NCBI GenBank assembly: GCA_003952965.2
Contig: RXIC02000135.1
Span: forward strand, 1-64,000
Direction: 5' to 3'
Source of the DNA: Morella rubra
Lineage: Eukaryota > Streptophyta > Magnoliopsida > Fagales > Myricaceae
Length of the DNA: 64,000 nt
A program made the position numbers and the translations under genes. The notes beneath the pieces were generated by a model. That model did not search any database, was not told where the DNA came from, and saw nothing but the letters and a program-made list of their open reading frames with translations. Of this stretch, positions 1-13,579 are shown piece by piece (position 1 is the first letter of the stretch; every line of letters begins with the position of its first letter).

Positions 1-44
1 CTACTGTGCCTACAAAGAGGGAATGAGTGCACCCTATTAATTCT

Positions 45-816
45 AGCAACGATCCAAGCGTCCAAAGGCTAAGGCTGCACGTTGGCACCAAAGAAATACT
101 CAACTTGGGGGGGCTCTTCTAAGCAAGATCTCAATATTCTAGGCGCCCCAATATTGTCATAACCATTTTGTTATCGGCGGCCTGTCTGTTAGAATCGTCC
201 AAATAGTCTTTTCCATTATGTTAGGTTCTTTCCTAATGTTAGTGTTGTCCAAATACTTTGTTAGGGCAAGCCCCCGGCATTATTTCCTTATATTGCTTGA
301 TGTGTTTTTATGGCGACACTGTCATTTGTCCAGGGAAAGTATTCCTATTTGTTCGTTTTTTTTAATAAGGTTTCCTATGTTAGAGTTTTCATTTACTTTC
401 TACTTATATGTAACTGTTTAAGTCCCTTATATACTAAATATTGGAGACTAATCCTTACATTTGAATAATTTGCGAAGGGACATGTGATGTCTATATCAAA
501 AGTGTGAATGGGATTTATATCTCTTATAGGTTCTTACTGCCCCAGAACTACTCCCGTAAAATCTCAATAATCCAGATTTCCAGCTCATGAGGTGATTCAA
601 CTTGATTATCAAACAGAACTTCTCCGGCAGCCAACCGTTTTGTCGAGCGTGGCTTCCCTCCTTTTATATACCCGAAGAGTTCTTCCCTATCCATAGAAAC
701 AGATGGAGGGGATCAGGAGAAATATCTTCTTTATCGAACATCAATCTAGAAACGAATTTTCATTGGTCACCTCTCCAGTTTGGGTCCAATATTCTTGCGG
801 ACAGGTTCACCACACT
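45..816 (+). repeat. Probable 5' LTR of the Ty3/gypsy element (strongly diverged)
   Basis: Corresponds in order to the 3' LTR: GGGCTCTTCTA, TTCTAGGCGCC, a GGCATTATTTCCTTATATTG block, TTGATTATCAAACAGAACTT and the end ATTCTTGCGGACAGGTTCACCACA. A primer-site-like TGTTATCAACAC follows. Borders are approximate because many small differences separate the two LTRs. Confidence 0.6.
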
Positions 817-859
817 TTTGTTATCAACACACGCGACAGGCGGTTATTTCATTAACATT

Positions 860-3800
860 CTTAAAGGTTCCCGGTTAGCCCATGTCACCTTTATCTCCTT
901 ATAAAAAATATTCTTCTTCCTTTGTTTCTTATTCCAATTTTTAAGCCCTCAAAAGAGTATTCACATCCGTATTGTCTATCTTCTCAAATCTGTATCTTTG
1001 TTCCTTATTAAATTACGGTTTCACACATCAGCTCCATATATCTCTTGACCGGGAAAATGTGCATATTACTTGCCTGTCTATTTTACCAACTTGTTGACTA
1101 TATTTCTAGTTATAAGTCATAGAAAATATGTGAGTATCTTGTTTTAGACGATATCACGTATCATTTTTGTAGATCTGACTTGATCTTTCGTCTCAAAAAA
1201 GATATTGTTGCCTCGAAACCACAATCATCCCACAAGCGACACCAGACCCGAAAGGACTCCAACAAAAAAAAAGCAATGAAAAGAGGAAGGGCGAGTCCAA
1301 TAAAAAATAAAAATAATCTGTAATATGAAAAAAGTCCCCGAACAATTATAAAGCAACTTCAATTTTGTTGATTACGTCAAACAATATTAATAAATATATT
1401 GTCTGTCCTCCAGTAAGTCACGCAACTATAGCAAACACCACCCTGTACACCAAAAGCAAGGTTTTATCTTATAATTCTATCCGGTTCGGAAAATTCCGCC
1501 CTATTCCGTGTTTTCCAAGGAATCACAATCAATCTGTGTTTTCTCTGTTATGTTGTACTTGTCCTATTTACTTACAATGATTTATTGTTCTTTTTAGTCT
1601 TTCACTGCTGCTTATTACCTGAAATTTCGTCGTGTAATGAAGTTCTTCCTAGAAGTGCCAATATGTCGTGTGTTGAAATTTGGAGTTCGTTCTTTAGTTT
1701 AACAAAAAATAATTCTAGAACCGAAGAGAATTAACTGAACAAGTGTCGCACTCATTAAGTTTATTCCAGAGTCGAAGTGAGAAAACATATATAACGAGCG
1801 TAAAAGCCGATTGATTTTGGGCAGGTGAGAACGTTAGCCACACGCGTTGAGACGTTGATCCGACAATCCTCCTGAGTGCTGTGAACAGCGTAAAAGGGAG
1901 GTCTGAAGTTGTGGAAGTGCTTTATCTTTCTTAGACTTTGTTTTTTTTTGCATAGCAACCATATTATCTTTCACGAATACAGCTACCCGCCCAGGCTCAT
2001 GGTCTTCGCATTATGCGCCGAGCAGAGAAGCCTACGACATCTTAGTCTGCGCCACAACTGTCCCTTATTGCGCGCGCACGAATGTGCATGACGATGAACT
2101 GACCGTTGCCGGATAAGCGATGAAGTTCGTATGTTCGGATAATCCGTTCCCCGCAACAGTCCTTTCCGTGTTAAGCTGTTTGACTGTAGAAGCGACACTA
2201 AGACAGTATCCGCCCGGTTGAAATCGTCACTTGGAGAAGCCACCCCTAATCCAAAACTAGGTCCTAGATATTCGTTCATGTAAGTTACGGGTATAGAGTT
2301 CATCGGCAAAGTGAAGCGTTTTAGCAGGGTTGTGGTAGGATGAAGAAGCCTTATGATCTCGTTGTTGACGGTACATAATTAAGGATGCGGCGAAATTCCG
2401 TATTGTTATTGGATATATTTGCGATAATAAGTCGATGTAGTAGGCCGCGCCTTCGAGAAGCTAAGGAAATCGCCCTGTGGTGATATCCTTGATAAACAAC
2501 TTGATTTTGTCTATCAGGTATGGCTCAATATAAGAAATGTATGAGATATATTTCCGTGCCTTTCAAGATAGAATCTGAACCCTGTTATGGACATATTGCG
2601 TTGAGTGGCAGAGAAAGGAAGATGGCAGTTCTGAAATGTTGATTGCTACAACTAATTTCCTCTTGAGAGGATGAACAAAGAGGTAAAAAATTGTAGCAGC
2701 AGATGCAATTGATCCCCTCTGCTAGCACGCCATTAGAAACATAACTTGGTGGGATCAGTTGTGATAAACAGGCAGGACAAAGTAATCTGAGAACCGTCCT
2801 CACGGAGACCCGAAATTAGACAGCCCCTAAAAGGATGGAAACCGCGAAAAGAGGAAAGTGAAGCCTGAGTATTATGGTGAACTGAGAAGTGAGATTTCCC
2901 AGGACCACATTAGACGTTCAACTCACACTAACCCTGAGAATTGTCAAAAAACATACTGCAAGGCCTTATTATGCACAAGCTGGAAGCCGAACATGGACCG
3001 TTTTATAGAGCGGTAAAACGCAGAGACGTGTAACGACCGGTTTATTAAGGAGATGGTAAAATTTTGCTACGCATACCGGCTCACCATAAAATTTCATAGA
3101 GGCCCGGAAATCGAACATGTATGGACACAAATGACATAGAGTTTTTCTGGAACTTGGAGTTAGATGGAGGGAGATTCGCCTACGACACCCCGGTAAGAAG
3201 ATGCAACAGTTCATTAGTGAGGAATGGCAAGATCTCGCTCCGTGCATAGGGCATTATCAAAGTGGTGGGCCTCGATCCATGGGAAGCACAACTCACCCAG
3301 AGAGAGGGATCGTAACAGTTCAGGACCAACTAGCTTCCATTTCTTCTTCTGGAAAACCCTCGGAGTCATAACTAGCCATTGGACCAAATCTACAACCAAT
3401 CGTTCAAATACCACCTACAGAAGACCCAAGCCAGAAGAAATGCCCACCAAAAGCCACCACCTTCCTCCAAGTACAATCGCAAAGAGGCTCTACTATTCCT
3501 TTCGGCCTCTCTCGATTAATTACATGTATTATTCCATAATGTCTCTAATCACTTCGGAGATAACGGCAGGCCAACGTGCAGGTAGTAAACCCTGAATCCA
3601 CATGCCTCCACCCTAAGGTTCGACCAGCGCCCTCATCAATGGTCCATACGGAGACACCATGCAGAAGATAATCCTTGTGGACCCCGACACTATATGGGAT
3701 ATTCCAAGACAAGCCGCCAACCTATCGACCGCCATTGAGAGGGATCTAGTAGCTCGAGGACCCGAATATATAAATTAGCCCTGTGTTTAGCGAATTAAAA

Positions 3801-6800
3801 TGACTCTTTTTCTCGGCGACATGCACGCAGCAATTGAGCTTGCCAAGCAAAAGGAGATGACTGAGAGACCAATACAGCGCGGTGGAGACGACCATTGTAT
3901 GTTTTCACTACTACATGTAGACGTGCATACGTTTTAAAAAACAAATTGGTGGAAACGTTAGTATGTCATTCATTTTGGACTCCCGTATGGGGATATGATC
4001 TGTCCTTACTGTAACGTTTGACAGCAACATAATTCCATGCCGTGAACACTAATTGGGCATATTTTGCCGCCGTTCGTTGGCATACGGTACAGTGCATCGG
4101 TAGAATTGTCCTTGCGATTTTCCACACCTCAATGGCTCGTCAACAAGTTAGCAACATAGAGCTAAGAATGTATTTAGTGGAGAGAGATATGGTGAACAAG
4201 TCACTGTTAAGTGTGTTCCTTTACGAAAAGTCCAACACTTCTGTCGCTCAATGTCAGCGAAGTAGTCAAGTGTCTGTGTTGAGGGTAGGTGTAGCTACTC
4301 GATGCGCCAAAGCGAGAGACACTATTGCCTCATAGCTCGGACCCAGTCGTAGAACCAATTTCGTGGACCCACGTTTGATAAAACGAAATGATGAACGGCC
4401 AATAGGGAATGGCCTTTCAAGACAATACTACTTTTGAATCTTTATCATATCAACAGCCCTCATCACTCTACCTTTTGTTTACCATTGACATCGCGCTGAA
4501 CTTAGCAAGTATATAGGGGATCAAGTGAAGATTGTCAAAAGGGAGAGTGAGAAAAAGAAAGAGAGTGAGAAAAAGAAAAATAGTGAAATCAGAGAGAGAA
4601 AAATGGATAAATTTCGAGTTAGGCTTGAATGGCGCGCGAACAACAAAGTAGAAGCAAGAATCATAGGGTGTCGGCCATCATTAGAGAAAATCAAGAAAAC
4701 TATATGAGAAATGTCTATGCAAAAGTGTAGTGCAGTTAAATCGAAAGTCTTTGGAATCTCCTCTCCACTGATTGCTCCTACCATACTCCCTCAACCACCA
4801 TGATGCTGGACTTGTGTATCTTAGTAAGAGTGCATTGGTTGTAGAACAGGATACTACAAAAATGCGAACTTGACCTGTGCCTTTGACCTAAGTTCTATTT
4901 TTGCTAAAATCCTAGCGATTAGAGGAACCACCCAATGAGGTGGCGTCGTGACCATCCTACGGTGATTTAAAAACTATTCTTCTAACCTATCACCCTTAGA
5001 ATTAGTGTTTGCTGTCGCTATAAGTCTCACAAAGAGACAGTGATTGCAATAACCAAGATTGAATCACACGAATTTTCATACTATGTGCAAACTTTGAGAA
5101 TAGAGCAGAATAAAACTTAACCGCAATAGGACACTCAATAGCCACAAAATGTATGAAAGCCATAATTGTGCTCCAAAGACATAGCAGACTCCACAAGAAT
5201 TTTCATTTAGTGTGGCTTACCGGCAAACCTACTTACACTCCACCCTGGCTCGAAAAGAGACTTAGCCATCCGAGAGCCTTGAGGTTTTTCTCCTACAAAT
5301 GTCTCCCTCCTTAACCAAGGGAGAGCCCCGTACACTTGAGCTTTGAGACAAACACCATCCTTCAAGCCTCAAGAACGAGTAAATTCCCGAATCAAACCCT
5401 CTCTATACAACTCACGGGTTTTCTTTTGCTCCTTGTTATGACAACGAAACCTCCCCAAGGACAAACAAGGAGAAAATTCACTCTGCTTTTAATAGTGTTA
5501 TAGGGGTAAATACATGAACAAAGATATAGTCCACTAAGAACATCCACTTGATAGATGCCTTTCCCAGTAGATTTTATAATGAGAAATTTCTATCTCTTAG
5601 GTTTCACACAACAACAAGGATGTGTAAGTGTTGATTATGTGTGAATGATTTTTGAATAAGGATTGAAAGGTTTTAGATCTCTCTTAGCTTTGGCAAAATG
5701 ATTTAAGAGTTGCCTCCAACAACTTCCCTTAAAAGCGATAGGGCCACTGGCTTAATTGGTATAGGCCTCACTAAGAAAAAGGCCGTTTGTTATAAAGCGA
5801 GTTGAGTGAAGCCTGAAGCTGATCCTTAAAAAAACTTCTCGCATGAACCGGGTCGACCGCTACATGAAACCAGTAGACCGCTGCAGGGTAAAGTTAAACC
5901 ATACGCCCTCACTAGGTTAGGAAGTGCAGAATAACGGACTCTTTTTAAACACAATTATTCAAACCAAACAAGCTTTCTGCCCTTGCTCGATCCGACCTAC
6001 ATGAGTGGCGGCTTGAAACTCACTCAAACTTATACAGTTAGTACATGATCCGGTTTGTTTTAAAAACACGATTTTGCAACCCAACTTAAAATTATACGCC
6101 AATATTTAAAGACTATAACTTTCTCCTATACAGCTAAAACTTAAAATTTTGGGGCCTTTGATTGGGGATATTTTTAGACCGGGTGCAATTTAAAATCATT
6201 TCTTACCTTATCTTCAAAACACTAAGATTCGGTAAACACATATTCATGTGCAAGTTTCTCCGAAGAGAAAAATATGCAAGCTGACTTGGTTGAATCTATG
6301 TTCAAAAAAGATCCTATGAACTAGACTTAGATACATCAGAATCCCCTAATAAGTTTTCCTGCCAATTTGACCCTCTTACACATTTAGGCGACTGTGTCCA
6401 TTCGATAGGAGATGTTACTTGCAATTACCTCCTCCCATGCTTATTTTGGATTCCGTCTTTGGTCTGTTCACATTTTCTACAATTAACTTCTTATTGTTTT
6501 ATTACATTATCAGTAAACACTCTTGATCTGTGTACTAAGGCTACACATATGTTTCTCTTTTTATGTTGTTAGGCATAGAGTGCATGTCTTCCCACCCGAG
6601 GAGAACCACCACTTCGCCGTTAAAGGCCTACCAACTTTCACGAAATGTGACCATAGACAGGTTCAAATCGATTTATCTCGTATGCCCTCTGTCTTCCCAA
6701 CTTCAATTTCATATTTTTCAACCGACCATCTATATAGGAGCCATCCCGCAGGAGACAAAGGAGCTTTAACGCAAGTAATGAGGTTGTTAGAAACAGGGCA

Positions 6801-8135
6801 ACGTGAAGGAGGACGCCTGAGCCCCATGTCGCCTCTTTGGCCTGTCTCCCGCCTATTTTAACTATCTTACTCCTCCACGAAGTGAATAGACCGTCATGGA
6901 GATATTGTGTAGTTATGATTTGAAACTCCGCCCTTCTTCTATATCCACATGAGGGCTCTAAACCTCTAACGGTGCCCTTCCTTAGTGAATGCAGTCCATC
7001 GTTCAACCTCCTAATCCCACGTCTAGATTCTGATTCGTTAGATGAGACTCGCTATAGGTCCTTACTTTGGCTCATATTTTCTATGGATAATTGTTATTTA
7101 CCAGAGTGGTTATTCATCCTACCTCAGGGGATTCAATAGATAAAGGATTTGATAAACCTTCTGGAAAATCCTCTCACGTTAAAATTACACAAAAATTTTC
7201 ATGAATGGTTGTTAACTTACTAAATGTAAAAGTTAGTTTTGCCTTTTTGGTGATCTAATAGACTAGCCGAACCCAGCACCTATTATGAACTTCATGAAAA
7301 GCCAGTGTTTCGCGGAAAACAACTAAATGATACATTTATAAGACGTAGATCCTGTTGTATATCTACTTGAGTTTGTAATAAAATAACCCCTCAATTCTAT
7401 AGACATCAAAAACATACGTGGACAAACTCATGGTAATTGAGAGGTAAAATCGGTACATTTGAAATATGTATCTTAGATGAGTAGGGAAGAAACAGTCGGT
7501 TTGCTAATATCTGAACGACAGCTGCACTATACCGGACTTTTCTCATAATCCACCCCTAAGCTAATAGCTATTTCATGGTGACTTTGTCTAGCGGCGCACC
7601 AAAGAGTATTCCTGGATTGATGAACAAGAAGGTGCGTCAACCTCCCAAAGATTTTGGCCGTACCAAGTTCCCCCCGTTGACGAGTGTAAAGTCAAGGTAA
7701 TGTGTGGAGTTGTCGACGGAACTTGCTAGTTAGGTCTTACCGGCGGTTCCACTGTGAAGTGTACCTATCTTAAGTCTGCATATAACGCCCACACCCAAAC
7801 TGTACCGAGCTCAGTGGCAGTCAAAGGCTCCAGAACGTGAAGGACTAGTTCGATAGGAGCTGCAGCTGATCTCGAGAAAGACGTCACTAATTCAATTACT
7901 TTACCGAGAGAACTGGACCACCATGGCTTCTTATTACATCTCCTTTACCTAACTTTTCCAACAACGTTGAAACTTGAATGTGATGCTGTCAGCAATATTG
8001 GTAATTGGATGCAGTTCCTTATGTAGGGGCATAAGGACGAGCTACTTTCTTATTTCAGTCTTGAGAGAAGTTAACGGAGCGACGCCTAATACTCTAGGCC
8101 CAATTCATTTTATGATACAAGGAGTAATGATATGA
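860..8135. other. Stretch with no recognisable gene (expected gag-to-RT interior of the Ty3 element)
   Basis: More than 7 kb lies between the 5' LTR and the first readable pol domain. By position it should hold gag, protease and reverse transcriptase, but I recognise none of them on either strand. All open frames are short and look random. The text is unusually rich in CG dinucleotides and poor in the long A/T runs found elsewhere in the window. A purine-rich stretch lies at 4527-4605. Confidence 0.5.
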
Positions 8136-9852
8136 CAATTTGGTATTGGGCTTTGTGATGCAATGGCAAAATGGATTGGCAACCAAATACCTGTGGCCTA
8201 AGGAGTTCGTGATTCATACTAATCATGAGTCCTTGAAACATTTGAAGGGCCAACACAAGCTAAACAAAAGGCATGCGCGTTGGGTGGAATTCATTGAGAC
8301 GTTTCCATACGTCATTCGGTATAAGCAAGGTAAGGAGAATGTAGTCGCCGATGCACTTTCTCGCAGGTATGCATTACTTTCCACCATTTGATGCAAAATT
8401 GCTTGGTTTTGAACATATTAAAACTCTATACGCTGATGACCGGGAATTTGTGAGGAATGAGTGAACCTCATTGGTGTTCTTAGGCTTGATATGGATTCTA
8501 GTAATTCTTCGAGAAAATAAGTTATGCTGCCCAATTGTTCATTGAGGGAGTTATTAGTGCAAGAATCTCATGGTGGGGGATTAATGGGACATTTTGGAGT
8601 TGCAAAGACTCTTAGCTATTTTGCAAAACACTTCTATTGGCCTCACATGAAACGGGATGTTGAAAGAATTTGTGGTAGATGTGTCACATGTAAGCAAGCT
8701 AAATCCAAAGTGCGCCCAACGGTTTGTATACTCCTTTACCAATTCCTAGTGAGCCTTGGATTGATATTTCAATGGATTTTGTGTTAGGATTGCCTAGGAC
8801 TAAACGTGGATGAGATTCAATTTTTTTGGTTGTGGATAGATTTTCTAAGATGATACATTTTATTCTATGTCACAAAATGGATGATGCCTCGCATGTTGCT
8901 GGCTTGTTCTTTAGGGAGATTGTGAGATTATATGGCATGCCTAGGACGATTGTTTCGGATAGAGATGCTAAGTTCTTGAGCTATTTTGGAAGGCGTACTA
9001 TTGTGGTGTTAAGTTACTACTACCACTATTGTTTTCTATCATACTTGTCATCCACAACTGATGGTCAAACTGAAGTTGTCAATAGGACTTTGTCTACTTT
9101 ATATTGAAGGGCGATCATTAGAAAGAATATCAAAACATGGAAGAGTGTTTACCACATGTTGAGTTTGCTTATAACAGAGCTGTTCATTACTGCTACTAAA
9201 TTTTCGCCATTTGAAATTGTGTACGGGTTTAATCTTTAATCCCGGATTTATTGTCTCCTTTGCCTTTGACTGAGCATGTAAATTTATGATGGCAAAAAAG
9301 AAAGTCTGACTTTGTGAAGCAGATTCATGAGAAAAGCAAGACTGACTTAACACTTTGAGCGACAAACGGAGCAGTATGCAAAACAATGCCAACAAGGGAC
9401 GTCACAAGATGCTTTTTGAACCCGGAGATTGGGTTTGGCTGCATATGAGAAAAGAAAGATTCCCAGCAAAAAGACATTCCAAATTGCTCCCAAGAGGGAT
9501 GGTCCTTTCCAAGTCCTCAAGCACGTCAATGACAATGCTTACAAGCTAGATTTACCTAGTGAGTACAATGTAAGTGCCACTTTTAATATTACTAATTTGA
9601 GTCCTTTTGATGTAGGTGATTATTTGAGGGCAAATCCTTTTCAAGAGGAGGGGAATGATGGAGATCAAAGCACCGTTTCGAAGGATCTCGTTCAAGTACC
9701 AATTAGGCCGGTTACGAGAGCACGGCAAGAAGTTCAAAGATGTACTCAACGGACTTATTCAAGAGTTATGGGCTCAAGCAAATTCATGGAGGCCCATTGA
9801 ACAAGATCCACGTGAACTACAAAGGATTTTCAATTTGATTCAAGTTCTAGAA

Positions 9853-10454
9853 TGATCTCTATTCTAGGCGCCCAAGTCAGCTTCAAGTTGGAAAGTAATT
9901 TTTTTGGGGCTCTTCTAGAAGGTTCTCTATTCTAGGCGCCCAAATATTTGTTTTTATGGCTTGCGCTTCTTTTAGACGTCCAGCAGCTTTTTCCATATTT
10001 AGTTCTTTATTTTAGGCGTCCACATCTTTGTTAGGCAAGCAAGGCATTATTTCCTTAATTGATTTGTGTGTTTTTAGGCGTGTAGGAATTATTTCCTTAT
10101 CTTATTTAGGGTTTAATTAAGTTTCCATGTTAGGGTTATTTTCCTTGTAAGTTTAGCCTTTAAATAGGAGCTTTTGCTTTGTAATTCGGCAGACATTGAT
10201 ATCAAAATTGTGAGGATTTATTCTCTTTGGTTTTTGAAGAGACTTCTCGAACTTATCGGGATTTTTTTTCGCTATGGCGTTCAACTTGACTTATCAAACG
10301 GAATTTTCATCAATCGTTTGTGGCGTCTTCTTATACCGAGGTTCTTGTTTTCCTAGACAAAGGGTCGAGGTCTTCCTATTCGAATAAGTCCTAAAACGAT
10401 CTTGGATTCCCTTTCATTGTTGGGTCTCGTTATTCTTGCGAGGTTCACATCAGT
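9853..10454 (+). repeat. 3' LTR of the Ty3/gypsy element
   Basis: Starts near TGATCTCTATTCTAGGCGCC and ends near CTTGCGAGGTTCACATCA, matching the 5' LTR end CTTGCGGACAGGTTCACCACA. A probable promoter/R region with TTTAAATAGG lies near 10161. This end is much cleaner than the 5' LTR. Confidence 0.7.
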
Positions 10455-11115
10455 TAGGCAGCTTTTGGATTGTGGTGTGGTCATCCCTTAGCCCTAGGTA
10501 AGGTTGTTTGTTGAGATTCATTATACCTAGGATAATTTTCATGTGCATCCAAAAAAGTCAACAATAGTTTGATACTGGCTGCTGATCTAATCAAGAAACT
10601 GGCAGATAAACAGGATGGCCGGTCTACGAGTTGCCTAACCGAGTCTCCGACCATATATGGGGCCATTTTTTTTTTTTTTACATCAGAATGGCTGCTACAT
10701 TCTTTAGATAACTGATCTCATATATGCTTGTTTGTTGTGCCTCTCTACATACTACGCTTAAGCTTTGGGATGGAACTCATGCTTCTTTGAAAATGCACAT
10801 TAAAACTGCCATTTGTTCAACTTGCGTTTCGTCTTCTTCCCTTGGTTTTGCGTAGATGGTGGAGCACGTCTAAAAAAGAATTCCACGTTAGAGATCATGA
10901 TTTGTGTGGCGATTCTTTTTTTTTGTAAGTCACGGTTCAATACAGAAACCGATAAGGATACAGGCTAAAAGATTCAACAAAACAGCAATCGACAACGGAA
11001 CAGGAACACCGGAAGAGTTTCTACGGGGATGGAGCCCAAAATGTAAGAAGAAGCCGCCCATTTTGCAGTAAGATGCGACATCCGATTCTGTCTGAACAAA
11101 TGAAACTTTTCTTTA
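10455..11115. other. Intergenic, no gene seen
   Basis: No recognisable coding sequence. It contains a T run at 10668-10679 and another near 10914-10924. It separates the Ty3 fossil from the first LecRK-related block. Confidence 0.5.
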
Positions 11116-11117
11116 CC

Positions 11118-11755
11118 GCATGTATAGGACTTTGGACACGCCAGCCAACATATGCATGAACAGCTAAACTCCCTGAGTCATGGGGCGGGAGAGATATTGA
11201 CGAATTACCTTCAATTAAGAGACTCGAAACTTTCGTTTTGACAAAGATTTTTTGACCTCGCCGATCGATAGTCCAAAATGTCATTCTTGTCAGATGTACG
11301 TGGTAGGTACCACATAGTATCCCAAGTAAGAACGTAAACTGGGTTGTCCCACCACTTTTTTATCTAGATCAATTCAATGGGAAAGGACATGAAACTGTCT
11401 CAGTCTTTCTTTCATACCTTTTACATGAAGCTTGGCAACCTACATAGCACAACCTCCATGGGAAAAAAGGAAATTTTAAGCGCGCGCGTCCAGGATGCTT
11501 TGGGAGGGTTAATTTTTGTTCATGATTGCAATTGCCACCTGTGAGCTAGAGGATAAAAAAAAAAAAAAACACACTGCTGTATCAACTTGATCGGTCATCT
11601 ATTATTCAGAGTCTGCCAAACAGTGGTTTTAGTTTTGGTAGCAAGCCGACCGCCATGAAAGCTCCTGAATCGAAAGTTTGCAGACAGATATTCTAGTTTC
11701 CGTCTATTGAGTTTTTGCACCATAATTCTCAAAGAAAGAAGAAGATTTGAAGATT
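11118..11755 (-). repeat. Segmental duplicate A: orphan copy of the LecRK upstream region
   Basis: Matches the region upstream of the open LecRK copy, which is now split into 26826-26947 and 32403-33060. Shared strings include TATAGGACTTTGGACACGCC, CTCCCTGAGTCATGGGGCGG, AAGATTTTTTGACCTCGCC, GATCAATTCAATGGGAA and a CTCCATGGGAA segment. No LecRK coding sequence is attached to its left, so this is what remains of a further array member whose gene is gone. It carries scattered one-base differences from its sister. Confidence 0.8.
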
Positions 11756-11789
11756 TTTCTTTAGTCAAGTGCGACTGTTTTTACTCCAA

Positions 11790-12560
11790 GAGGGTAATTA
11801 AGGGTAATGCAGTGTTAATGTTATTGACAGATTCGTTTTTTGTTTCAAAATTGATAGTGTAATTTGAATTATTTAGATAAAGGGTTTGTTTGAGTGTTCA
11901 AAATTGCGTCTCTAAAAAGATTAGGTTTGAAAAGGCAGGTTGAAAATTAACGAACGTTAAGGATGAAAAGATCATGTTTTTCGAATTTTGAAAGAGAAGT
12001 TCCAATTCGCGAAGTGTTATCCGTTCCTAAAATCTCTCAAGTGTATCTCCCCGAACTAGGATTTTGCCTAAGCTTCACTTGTCCTTAGCTTGAGCGAAAA
12101 TGGGTGATTTCTTTACAATGAGTTTCGCCTGATCTTGGCTCGAGAGAATTGGCATTTTTTCCATATAGTAAGTTTCGCCCTCGCTTGGCTCGAGCAAAAT
12201 TGGCACTTTTTTATACAGTCGTATTTCGCCCAAGCTTTGCTCGATCCTTAGCCTCGATCGGCAAATTTCCCTTGTTTTCAAATTTCCTATATCATTTTCT
12301 ATTTAAACCGTGAGAAAAACGTTCAAGAGGTTTTACCAAGTTATTTCCATCTTTCCATGGCATCTTTGCTTGATAGAAAAATTCTTTAAGACCTTTGCAC
12401 CTAAAGTGTTTATATTTTCTCTCTCCTACATCCATTACCTCAATCACCCCCCTCTGGGTGTTCTTTAGGGTCTAAACCTTGTTTTTCATACGGGGTATTA
12501 AGAAGAAGATTTTAGACTATCTTGGCCTTCTAGAATTAATAATCAATTAGAATCTTTTTA
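11790..12560 (+). repeat. LTR-like sequence with internal minisatellite
   Basis: Resembles part of an LTR. A TATA-like CTATTTAAACC lies near 12299, followed by a pyrimidine-rich leader with CTCTCTCCTAC. A degenerate tandem repeat of roughly 60 bp is at about 12060-12260, built around TTTCGCC...TTGGCTCGAGCAAAATTGGCA. No internal coding region is attached, so it could be a solo LTR. The family is not certain and the borders are approximate. Confidence 0.45.
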
Positions 12561-13160
12561 ACTGAATTATGTTACAGCTGTTAAAAAACACGATTCTGTC
12601 GAACTTCCATATGACTTCGAATGAACTTGAACTTTCAAGGAAAAAAGTAACGCTTCTATTCTGCGTTAACTGGCTACGTGCATACTCCAATCAAACTTTA
12701 ACCCCAGAAAATATGTCCAAACATGTACTTGCACTGTACTGTCCAACTATACATTGGAGCTTCAAGACACCTTTAAATCTCAGGGAATTAAACTCAATTA
12801 AACACAAGTTAAAACCAACTAAGATTATACACTAACAGAATAGTAGAACAGAGTTGATAGATTTAGAAGTCAAACCCATTTTCGAAGAAGAAAAGCAGGA
12901 GAATAAGAAGCACCATAAAAAATAACTAGGATCACATCCTCAGCATCTTCGATTCTTCCTTTCTGAGCAAAGTCAATAGGTTATGCCTTCTCTAAAGCCG
13001 GGCTTTAATAAGCTGGGCGTTCTTCACGGGTAGAGTTTCTTTTTTTTTCCTTCGTGAAAAAAATCGTGAATTTGGAATGGTTTGAAATCAAAACTTTTTC
13101 AAAACCATAAACAAACATAGTTAAGAGTGCTAGGACTTGATGAACCACTCAAACGGGTTC
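12561..13160. other. Intergenic, no gene seen
   Basis: AT-rich sequence with one short open frame (12569-12835) that resembles nothing I know. No structured repeat was recognised. Confidence 0.45.
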
Positions 13161-13164
13161 TGCA

Positions 13165-13579
13165 AACACTAGATTCATAATTATCTTAAAGCGACCAAAA
13201 TGCAAACAGTACTGAATTAGTTGTATAGTATTATCAAGAGCTTAGAGTCTACTACTATGCACCTAACATCATAATTCTTAAGAAAATCAAAAGAAAATAA
13301 ATAAAGGTAAGTTAAGGGTGAAAGAGAGTCTTTACACTCGATCACCACTCTATGTTCTAAAGTCACCTAAAAAAAGAGAAAGAAGCTTCTCACTTCTCAA
13401 TCAACAATATTGAATAATACAAATTTTGAAACAAAAAAAGGGATCATGTGACTGTGTTTTAGGTAGAGAATCCTATGCCTATAGCTATCAGTCCTCGTCA
13501 CCTCGCACCACTGCCCTCCACATCATAACCTTCATACAGGTCTTCATAACTTTTACTCTCTTTCTACCCAGACAATCTG
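13165..13579 (-). repeat. 3' flank of LecRK pseudogene, duplicated, with an inserted segment
   Basis: About 13165-13270 matches 24298-24392 downstream of the open LecRK copy; both share TATGCACCTAACATCATA or its near equivalent. About 13552-13579 matches 24410-24435 (CTACCCAGACAATCTGCTATTC). The intervening 13271-13550 has no counterpart in the other copy and is a later insertion here or a deletion there. Confidence 0.65.

Larger units (their letters stand above)
45..10454 (+). mobile_element. Ty3/gypsy LTR retrotransposon, degraded, spanning the left end of the window
   Basis: A fossil Ty3/gypsy element. Two related terminal segments lie at about 45-816 and 9853-10454. Both carry the string GGGCTCTTCTA, then TTCTAGGCGCC, and later a GGCATTATTTCCTTA block. 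Between them only the 3' part of pol is readable. RNase H lies at about 8160-8390 ([20 protein letters not shown], then [15 protein letters not shown]). The integrase zinc-binding region is at about 8524-8700 ([17 protein letters not shown]) and the integrase core at about 8826-9100 ([11 protein letters not shown], then [11 protein letters not shown]). A C-terminal segment follows at about 9360-9850 (SATFNITNLSPFDVGDYLR). Gag, protease and reverse transcriptase cannot be recognised. The element is broken many times. The 5' portion is far more divergent than the 3' portion, so age cannot be judged from it. Clade is uncertain, possibly CRM-like. Confidence 0.8.

Noticed and set aside
5740-5810. 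tRNA-like A-box (GGCTTAATTGGTA)
   Set aside because: No B-box or cloverleaf could be drawn, so not called as a tRNA or SINE.
1-8135. Numerous 60-120 codon open frames in the first 8 kb
   Set aside because: None shows a recognisable motif, consistent codon pattern or splice structure; they look like chance frames in scrambled sequence.
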